Part shown: positions 57,401-64,000 of the stretch, piece by piece
Layout: every line of letters starts with the position of its first letter
Position numbering within the stretch: the stretch's first letter is position 1
Source: CAVQJU01 sp963754955
GTDB lineage: Bacteria; Acidobacteriota; Vicinamibacteria; Vicinamibacterales; CAVVIG01
DNA length: 64,000 bases
Direction: 5' to 3'
NCBI GenBank assembly: GCA_963754955.1
Contig: CAVWHY010000006.1
Coordinates: 620,001 to 684,000, forward strand
Notes under the pieces: model-generated
Database searches by the model: none
The model's input: only the letters and a program-made list of their open reading frames with translations
What the model was told of the DNA's origin: nothing
Made by a program: the position numbers and the translations under genes

Positions 57401-59278
57401 ATGAGCGCCAGGCGGCTCCAGGTTCGCGGCAATCTCGAGAACGAGTACAAGGACGTCCTCACGCCGGAGGCGGTCGAGGCGCTCGAAGCGCTTGCGGGAC
57501 TCGACGCCGATCGCAAAACGGTAATGGCGGCGAGAATCGCACGCCGCGCGCAGCGGGCCCGCGACAGGCAGCGGATCACGTTCCTCGATCCGGACTCATA
57601 CATCCCGCGTACGCGCATCAAGGTGCAGGAGGCGAGGAACGGCGCGTTCGCGGGCAGCGCGATTCCCGCCGACCTGCGGCGCCAGTGGATCCAGGGGACG
57701 GGGCCCGCCGCGAAACCCAACGCCACCGTCGAAGCAGGCATCCGCAACGTGGCGCACGCGCTGCTGTCCGGGGCTGACGGCTGGATGTTCGACGGCGAGG
57801 ACGCGCTCGGCCAGGTGTCCACGATGTCGCTGGACAACCAGCGGAACCTGAAGCTCGCGATTCGCCGCGACCCCGTGTTCCTGGCGGCGGCCGAGCAGGT
57901 GGGCGGCGAGATGAACCGCTGGGCGCGCGAGTTCCTCGGCCGCGACACCATTCAGGACTGGCGCACGCAGCTCGACTTCACGACCAAACTGTTCCGGCCC
58001 CGCGGCCTGCACCTCGACGATCGCCACATCCGTCACGGCGCCGGTTCCGGGTTCTCGGCGTCCATCGTCGACACCACGCTCTACATCGTCAACAACCACG
58101 AGCCGCTTGCCCGGGCGAACGCGTCGCTGGCGCTCTACCTGCCGAAGATTCAGACGGCCGAGGAAGCGGCGCTCTGGAACGACATCCTCACCGCGCTCGA
58201 GGGACACCTGGGGCTGTCTGACGGCGCCATCAAAGTCTACGTGCTGGTCGAGCAGCTCGAAGCGTGTTTCCAGCTGATGGAGATCCGCGCGGCCCTCGGC
58301 AGGCATTTCATCGGCTTCAACACCGGCCGCTGGGACTACATCAACAGCGTCGCCGACGCGATGGCGTGGGATCCGGGATTCGTGAACGCCAACATCGACG
58401 CGATCACGATGACGTACGGCTACATGCGCGTCTACGAGGACCGCGTCCGGCGCGCCGTGAACACGCCCGATGCGCGTGGCCAGTTCACGCTGTGGCAGGG
58501 CGGGATGGAGCCGAACATCCCCGTCGGGTCCGCAGCAGGTGTCGAGGCCGGCATGAAGCGGGCTGTGGCCGGGGGCGAGCGCGAACAGCGCGAGGGGGCG
58601 AGCGGAAAGTGGGTGGCGCACTGGAAGATGGTGCACATCGTCAGGCCTGTGTGGGACAAGGCCGGTCAGGACAACCAGCTCGGCCGCAAGTTCCCGCCGC
58701 TGACGTATACAGCGGCGGACGCGGACGGCCTGACGATGCTCGAGCCGGCGCCGCGTACCGTGCGCGGCGCGCGGGATTTGCTGAGCGTCGCGCTCCAGTA
58801 CGGCAACGCCTTCGGCCAGGGCCTTCAGGCCGCGGCGCTCAAGCCCGCGGACTTCTTCGGCAACGACGACGTGCTCTACCTGATGGAAGATATGGCCACC
58901 GGTGAAATCCGGCTGAGCATCCTCTGGGAATGGCTTCACAAGGGCGCGGCGTTGACCGACGACGATCCGTCGGGCGTCAAGGCCGGGGATGGTTTTACGC
59001 CGGCGCTTTTCGAGCGGCTGCTGGCCGAGGAGTATCAGAAACTACTGCAGGCCGGGAACCGGGATGTCTACGACGTATCGAAGAGCACCACGCTGCCCAT
59101 CGCGCACCAGATCGTCGAAGCCTACGTCGGAAGCGATGTGAAGCTTCCGTGGTATGTGGACCTGTTGAACATCACATTGGGGAATCACGACCCCGCCGAG
59201 GCGCAGCGTCGCATCCGGCTGCTTGCGGACACGTTTCGCAGGGACGGCACGCGCATCACGGAGAATCTTGACTGGTAG
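57401..59278 (+). CDS. aceB: Malate synthase (type A-like)
   Basis: The 625-residue protein condenses glyoxylate and acetyl-CoA to malate. The core TIM-barrel blocks match malate synthase A: ADGWMFDGEDALGQVSTMSL (metal-site Glu/Asp), LALYLPKIQTAEEAALWNDI, VLVEQLEACFQLMEIRAAL, HFIGFNTGRWDYINSVADAM and MTYGYMRVYEDRV. The C-terminal domain has DDVLYLMEDMATGEIRLSIL. It is about 90 residues longer than the E. coli enzyme. It sits next to an OFA transporter and no isocitrate lyase is visible, which points to glyoxylate from another source. Confidence 0.88.
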   Translation: MSARRLQVRGNLENEYKDVLTPEAVEALEALAGLDADRKTVMAARIARRAQRARDRQRITFLDPDSYIPRTRIKVQEARNGAFAGSAIPADLRRQWIQGTGPAAKPNATVEAGIRNVAHALLSGADGWMFDGEDALGQVSTMSLDNQRNLKLAIRRDPVFLAAAEQVGGEMNRWAREFLGRDTIQDWRTQLDFTTKLFRPRGLHLDDRHIRHGAGSGFSASIVDTTLYIVNNHEPLARANASLALYLPKIQTAEEAALWNDILTALEGHLGLSDGAIKVYVLVEQLEACFQLMEIRAALGRHFIGFNTGRWDYINSVADAMAWDPGFVNANIDAITMTYGYMRVYEDRVRRAVNTPDARGQFTLWQGGMEPNIPVGSAAGVEAGMKRAVAGGEREQREGASGKWVAHWKMVHIVRPVWDKAGQDNQLGRKFPPLTYTAADADGLTMLEPAPRTVRGARDLLSVALQYGNAFGQGLQAAALKPADFFGNDDVLYLMEDMATGEIRLSILWEWLHKGAALTDDDPSGVKAGDGFTPALFERLLAEEYQKLLQAGNRDVYDVSKSTTLPIAHQIVEAYVGSDVKLPWYVDLLNITLGNHDPAEAQRRIRLLADTFRRDGTRITENLDW

Positions 59279-59374
59279 CGACCAATGGCTGCTTCGAGGC
59301 AGACTTATCTTCCCGACCCTTTGATATTCAGAGGGAGCCGCCGGGCACATGGATTGCGGATCGCGACGGTCACG

Positions 59375-59713
59375 ATGGCGGAACGGGTGCGTACGTCGTT
59401 TACGTTGACCCTTCCGGGGTCGAAGTGCCACGCCTACTGGGCCCTGCTGTTGTTTGTGGCCGTCCAGATCGCCGACGGGGCGCAGACCTACCTGGGCATC
59501 CTGCGATTCGGGCCGGGCATCGAGGCCAATCCGCTCCTCGCCTGGTGCGCCGCCGTCTTCGGCGCCAGCGCCGCACTGGCCGTCGGGAAGTCGGTGGCTA
59601 TCATCGGCGGCACCACCCTCCACGTGCTCTCCCAACACTTGATTCTGGTCGCGCTGACCGTCGCCTGCGTGTTCGGCGCCATCGTCCCCTGGGCGATGGT
59701 CCTCAGCTGGTAG
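59375..59713 (+). CDS. Small membrane protein, DUF5658-like
   Basis: From the ATG at 59375 it has 112 residues with three helices. The pattern ALLLFVAVQIADGAQTYLGI, then GPGIEANPLLAWC, fits the DUF5658 signature D-x-x-x-T...E-A-N-P. An earlier ATG at 59285 is possible, but the extra 30 residues are not hydrophobic or conserved-looking. The function is unknown. Confidence 0.6.
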   Translation: MAERVRTSFTLTLPGSKCHAYWALLLFVAVQIADGAQTYLGILRFGPGIEANPLLAWCAAVFGASAALAVGKSVAIIGGTTLHVLSQHLILVALTVACVFGAIVPWAMVLSW

Positions 59714-59718
59714 CTGTC

Positions 59719-59745
59719 GTAGCGTCCGCCTTAAGGCGGACGCTA
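59719..59745. terminator. Perfect palindrome AGCGTCCGCCTTAAGGCGGA-CGCT in a convergent gap
   Basis: A 24-bp perfect palindrome inside GTAG...CTAG ends, between genes ending at 59713 (plus) and 59754 (minus). It could terminate transcription from both sides. The GTAG-type ends link it to the REP-like families. Confidence 0.6.
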
Positions 59746-59753
59746 GCTCCAAT

Positions 59754-60434
59754 CTAAAAGCGGTAGCCCACGGCGACGCCGAATCGGCCGACGTTCTTGT
59801 CGTCGTCGTCCATGATTCTGATCAGGCGCAGGTCCGCGTCGATCCGCAAGTGCTCCGTGGCCCTGACGCCCACGCCTCCGCCGAGCGTCAGCGCGAGGCC
59901 GACCGAGGATGTGGACAACGGCTCCGTGAAGGTGCGGGCGCCCTGCGAAAGACCTGGAATGCCGATGTCGAACGACGGCAACGACAGGGTTGCGTCCGCG
60001 GTGTGCCGGATCGCGGCCACCCCGCCGCCCGCGACGAAGAACGGCTCGATCCGGGCCGCGGTGGTGGGAATGGCCACGCGGACGTTGTTCGACCAGATCG
60101 CGACGCGTCCGCCCTCGTTCGACACGGTGAACAACGGCAAGATGGGGACGATTGAAATCGTGGAAAAGACACTGTCCACCGCGCCGGTTCGCGCGAGGAG
60201 GTCGCGGCCCGGGTACGGCGCGTTGAGCGACGGCACGAACGTCCCTTCAAGCTCGAGGCCCAGCACATGCGTGAACCGGAAGTCGGCCGAGGCGGTGTAG
60301 GCGACCGAGGTGTGCGCATCCATGTTGAACGCGGATACGCCGCCGGCGACGCTCGCACTGCGATCCTGCGCCCGCGCGACTCCGGGCATGCACGCGATGG
60401 CGATCGCGCACACGAACAGTCGTTTCGTTGACAT
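59754..60434 (-). CDS. Outer-membrane beta-barrel protein
   Basis: The 226-residue protein has a signal peptide (LFVCAIAIACMPGVARAQ) and alternating polar/hydrophobic strands (SVAYTASADFRFTHVLGLEL, RIEPFFVAGGGVAAIRHTAD, LALTLGGGVGVRATEHL). It ends in an aromatic strand (FGVAVGYRF). This is the OmpA/OmpW-like small-barrel type annotated as outer-membrane beta-barrel domain. No enzymatic motif. Confidence 0.78.
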   Translation of the reverse strand: MSTKRLFVCAIAIACMPGVARAQDRSASVAGGVSAFNMDAHTSVAYTASADFRFTHVLGLELEGTFVPSLNAPYPGRDLLARTGAVDSVFSTISIVPILPLFTVSNEGGRVAIWSNNVRVAIPTTAARIEPFFVAGGGVAAIRHTADATLSLPSFDIGIPGLSQGARTFTEPLSTSSVGLALTLGGGVGVRATEHLRIDADLRLIRIMDDDDKNVGRFGVAVGYRF

Positions 60435-60577
60435 AGTCCCAGAGTAACCGAGTTGTCGTAAGACCCAGCAGCGTGTCCGATCGTTGGAAGGGCTGCCTCG
60501 TATTTCCGTGACTTTTTGTGCAGTCCCTTCTGAACATCCTGCCGGCCTGGGGCGCGACCGTTCGTAGCAAGTGCGCC

Positions 60578-60583
60578 TATAAT
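60578..60583 (+). promoter_or_regulatory. -10 box TATAAT with Shine-Dalgarno leader
   Basis: A perfect TATAAT lies 18 nt before the ATG at 60602. AGGAGGG stands between them, so this gene has a normal short leader. Confidence 0.55.
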
Positions 60584-60601
60584 TGCGCCTCAGGAGGGCA
60601 C

Positions 60602-62990
60602 ATGCGCGGCTCCCGGGCGGCGGCCACGGCGCTACTGACGCTCATCTCCGTGGCGACGCGCGCGCCTCAGGCGGCCGGGCCCGCGAACCCCGACGCGACG
60701 CTGCGCGAGTACTGTGTCAGCTGTCACAGCCAGCGTCTGCGAACCGGCGGCCTCTCGCTCGAAGGCCTCGACCCGGCGGAGGTCGCGCACGACGGCGAGA
60801 CATGGGAGAAGGTCGTCCGGAAACTTCGTCTCGGCACCATGCCCCCGCTGGGTGCGCGCAGGCCGGATCGCGCGACCTACGACGGCGCCATCGAGTGGCT
60901 CGAAACCCGGCTCGACGCCGCCGCCGCGGTCCGTCCCAATCCGGGCCGCCCGGTGCTGCACCGGTTGAACCGCGCCGAGTACGCCAACGCCATCCGCGAT
61001 CTCCTTGGACTCGACGTCGACGTGTCATCGCTCCTGCCGCCCGACGATGCGGCGTATGGATTCGACAACGTGGCGGACTCGCTGGGCAGTTCGCCGGCGC
61101 TGCTGCAGGCGTATCTCTCGGCCGCGCGCAAGATCAGCGCCGTGGCTGTCGGCGACCCGCGCCTCGGCGCCGGCAGCGACACCTACTCGGTCCGGCAGGA
61201 TCTCTCGCAAGACCAGCATCTCGACGGCCTGCCGCTCGGGACCTTCGGTGGCATGACCGCCCGGCATCTGTTCCCGCTCGACGGCGAGTACGACTTCCAG
61301 GTGCGGCTGTACCGATCGAACCTCAACGCGATGAGGGGCGTGCACAACCGCCATCAGGTCGAGCTGACGCTGGACGGCGAGCGCGTGCTGCTCGCTGAGT
61401 TCGGCGGGCCCGAGGACCTGGTGGCGCTGCAGCAGAACCCGACCGAAACATCCGACGCGATCGAAGCAAAGCGGCTGCGCGTGCGCCTGTTCGTCAAGGC
61501 CGGCCGCCACGATCTCGTGGCGGCGTTTCCCGAAGAGGCGCCCGCCATCCTGGCGACGTCGCGCCTGCAGCCGTTCCTGCGCGACTTCGACAACCCCTAT
61601 GCGGCCGACGGCGCGCCGCACGTGCAGTCCATCAGCATTCAGGGACCGTTCAACGCGAAGACGGGCGGCACCGCGCCCAGCCCGAACGTGTTCGTGTGCC
61701 ACCCGGGAACGAACGCGGGGCAGGCCGCCGAGACGGCCTGCGCGACGCGGATCGTCTCGACGCTCGCGCGCCGGGCGTATCGCAGGCCGGTGTCGGACGC
61801 CGAGGTCACAGGCCTCCTCACGTTCTACCAGCAGGAACGCGCGCGGGGGAGCTTCGAGGGCGGCGTCGAGTTCGCGCTGCGGCGGATCCTCGCGAGCCCG
61901 TCGTTCGTCTTCCGGCCGGAACGCGAGCCGGCGGGCATCGCGCCCGGCACCCCGTACAAGGTGACGCCGGTCGAGCTGGCGTCGCGCCTGTCGTTCTTTC
62001 TCTGGAGCAGCATTCCCGACGAGGATCTCCTGCGCTCCGCTGCGGCTGGACAGCTCGAACGGCGCGAAGGGCTGGCACAGCAACAGCGCCGCATGCTGGC
62101 CGACCCGCGGTCGAACGCGCTCGTCGAGAACTTCGCCGGCCAGTGGCTTCAGCTGCGGAACCTGAAGGCTCTCGTGCCCAACCCGGACACGTTCCCTGAC
62201 TTCGACGACAACCTCCGTCAAGCGTTCCGGCGCGAGGCGGAGCTGTTTTTCGCCAGCGTCGTCCGCGAAGACCGGAACGTGCTGGACCTGATGACCGCCG
62301 ACTACACGTTCGTCAACGAGCGGCTGGCGAAGCACTACGGCCTCCCGGGCGTGTTCGGCAGCGACTTCCGCCGCGTGACGCTGACCGACGACGCGCGGCG
62401 GGGACTGCTCGGCAAGGGCGCGGTCCTGCTTGTCACCTCGCACGCGACGACGACGTCGCCCGTTCTGCGTGGAAAGTGGGTGCTCGAGAACCTGCTGGGC
62501 TCGCCGCCGCCCCCGCCGCCGCCCGACGTGCCGGCCCTGAGGGAGGACGAGCCCGGCGCGCCGCGCCGGACGATGCGCGAGCAGATGGAACAGCACCGGA
62601 ACAACCCCGCCTGCGCGTCGTGCCACAAGACGATGGACCCCTTCGGGTTCGCGCTGGAGAACTTCGACGTGGTGGGCGCCTGGCGAAGGACGAACGAAAC
62701 AGGCGTGGCCCTCGATACCGCCGACGTCCTGCCCAACTGGCGTGAAAGTGGACGGCGTGGTCGGCCTGCGAAATGCGTTGATGGAGCGCCCGGATGTGTT
62801 CGTCCGCACGCTGACGGAAAAGCTGCTGGTCTACGCCGTCGGCCGCGGCCTCACGTATCAGGACATGCCGGCGGTGAGAAAAATCGTGCGGGACGCCCGG
62901 GGCCAGGATTACCGGTTTTCCGCCCTCGTTTCGGGTATCGTTAGCAGCGTACCGTTTCAGATGGCGGCGGCATCGGGCGGAGAGAACTAG
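60602..62990 (+). CDS. DUF1592-type planctomycete-like cytochrome c, one frame break near the 3' end
   Basis: Strong AGGAGG and a signal peptide. Heme motif CVSCH is near residue 40, followed by MPPLGARRPDRATYD, DUF1587 LNRAEYANAIRDLLGLDVDV and DUF1592 ELASRLSFFLWSSIPDEDLL. DUF1588 has TTSPVLRGKWVLENLLGSPP with a second heme motif CASCH. The frame breaks near 62735 (one extra T; net +1) before the DUF1585 end TLTEKLLVYAVGRGLTYQDM. Paralogue of 23266-25735. It is followed 7 nt later by a DUF1552 gene. Confidence 0.92.
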
Positions 62991-62997
62991 AGGCCTT

Positions 62998-64000
62998 ATG
63001 TTCATCACCAGGATGCACCTGTCGCGGCGGACGTTTCTTCGAGGCGTGGGCGCGACGCTGGCGCTGCCGATGCTCGATGCCATGGTGCCCGCCGCCTCGG
63101 CTCTGGCGTCGAAAGCGGGCGCGGCGCCGTCGCGCGCCGGTTTCATCTACATGCCGCACGGGGCGGACATGGCGGCGTGGACGCCGGCCGGTTCCGGCGG
63201 CGCGTTCGAGCTGTCGCCGACGCTGCAGCCGCTCGCCGGATTCAAGGATTCCCTGGTCGTCGTCAGCAACCTGACGCGCGCGGGCGGTCAGACGGAGATG
63301 CACGCCGCGGCGTCCTCCGGCTGGCTGAGCGGCGCCATCCCGAAGCGGACCGAAGGCGCGGACTACCGCATCGGGACGACGATCGACCAGACGATCGCGA
63401 AGCAGATCGGCCAGGCGTCCGCGTTTCCGTCGCTCGAGTTCGCGACCGAGGACTTCACCGGCTATGTCGGGGGCTGCACGCCGAACTACAGCTGCACCTA
63501 CCTGAACACCATCTCGTGGGCCTCGCCGACCTCGCCGCTGCCGATGGAAATCAACCCGCGCACCGCGTTCGAGCGGCTGTTCGGGGACGGCGGGTCCGAC
63601 GCCGAGCGGCGCCGGCTGCAGCAGGAAGACGCGAGCATCCTCGATTCGATCGTGGGCGAAGCGCGATCGCTCCAGAGCCGCCTCGGCGTGCGGGATCGTG
63701 CCAGGGTTGAGGACTACCTGGCCAACGTCCGGGAAATCGAGCGCCGGATTCAGCAGTCCGAAACGCAGCATCGCACGGAGCTCTCGGTGGTCGATAAGCC
63801 GCTGGGCGTGCCGGAGCGGTTCGACGATCACACGGGGCTCTTGTTCGACCTGCTGGCGATGTCGTTCCAGACGGATCTGACGCGCGTCTTCACCTTCATG
63901 TTGTCGCGCGAGAGCAGCCAGCGGACGTTCGTCGACATCGGCGTCGCCGATCCGTGGCACGTCGTGTCGCACCACGGCGACCAGGCGGAAAAGGTCGCGC
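62998..64000 (+). CDS. DUF1552 domain protein, 3' end outside the window
   Basis: It opens at the ATG at 62998 and runs open to the window edge (334 codons visible). The Tat-type start (MHLSRRTFLRGVGATLALPM) is followed by RAGFIYMPHGADMAAWTPAG, SLVVVSNLTRAGGQTEMHAA, RARVEDYLANVREIERRIQ and FMLSRESSQRTFVDIGVADP. The architecture is identical to the protein at 21983, and the partner cytochrome lies immediately upstream. Confidence 0.93.
   Translation, partial: MFITRMHLSRRTFLRGVGATLALPMLDAMVPAASALASKAGAAPSRAGFIYMPHGADMAAWTPAGSGGAFELSPTLQPLAGFKDSLVVVSNLTRAGGQTEMHAAASSGWLSGAIPKRTEGADYRIGTTIDQTIAKQIGQASAFPSLEFATEDFTGYVGGCTPNYSCTYLNTISWASPTSPLPMEINPRTAFERLFGDGGSDAERRRLQQEDASILDSIVGEARSLQSRLGVRDRARVEDYLANVREIERRIQQSETQHRTELSVVDKPLGVPERFDDHTGLLFDLLAMSFQTDLTRVFTFMLSRESSQRTFVDIGVADPWHVVSHHGDQAEKVA

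Overview
The window is GC-rich bacterial chromosomal DNA that looks like an uncultured acidobacterium, probably of the Vicinamibacteria type (inference). Signs are many exported proteins with Sec or Tat signals, two CarboxypepD_reg/TonB outer-membrane receptors, two DUF1592-DUF1552 gene pairs, several PQQ-type beta-propeller dehydrogenases, and a family of secreted proteins sharing a G-x-PDL-x-G-x-W motif. I saw no rRNA, tRNA, phage, transposase or CRISPR array.

Layout. 1-12.7 kb: a truncated PQQ propeller enzyme, a double VOC protein, secreted proteins of unknown function, yciH, an RnfD/NqrB-like membrane protein and a PQQ sugar dehydrogenase. 12.7-19.5 kb: a propeller-type sensor kinase and NarL-type regulator, divergent from a TonB receptor. 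19.5-25.7 kb (minus strand): an operon of DUF1592 cytochrome, DUF1552 protein, ankyrin protein and MBL hydrolase. 25.9-30.5 kb: cupin, DUF6644-like membrane proteins, an RluA-type pseudouridine synthase and an HEXXPGHH peptidase. 30.6-37.6 kb: the clearest unit, a porin followed by urtABCDE (urea ABC uptake), with a sigma-54-like promoter and an upstream inverted repeat. 37.6-46.7 kb: ferredoxin, an MBL-ABM fusion, a second TonB receptor under a palindromic operator, an exported HpcH/HpaI aldolase and a second PQQ sugar dehydrogenase. 46.7-56 kb: DUF6152/DUF6644 genes, prfC, a phosphodiesterase, DinB, dienelactone hydrolase, PHP and CDF genes. 56.1-59.3 kb: an OFA-family transporter and malate synthase, suggesting glyoxylate or oxalate use. 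59.3-64 kb: small membrane and outer-membrane proteins and the second DUF1592-DUF1552 pair, which runs off the end.

Two window-wide features stand out. First, about 20 genes are broken by small indels, and nearly all are net +1 when read 5' to 3'. This fits an insertion-biased, under-polished long-read assembly better than biology, so I annotate those genes as whole CDSs with the break noted. Second, intergenic DNA is packed with short palindromic repeats of at least six families, plus arrays of degenerate repeats about 22 bp long phased by GATC at three places. Several repeats supply the stop or start codons of neighbouring genes.

Promoters seem to be of two kinds: a TANAAT box 6-7 nt before the start codon (probably leaderless mRNA), or the same box 18 or more nt upstream with a Shine-Dalgarno sequence.
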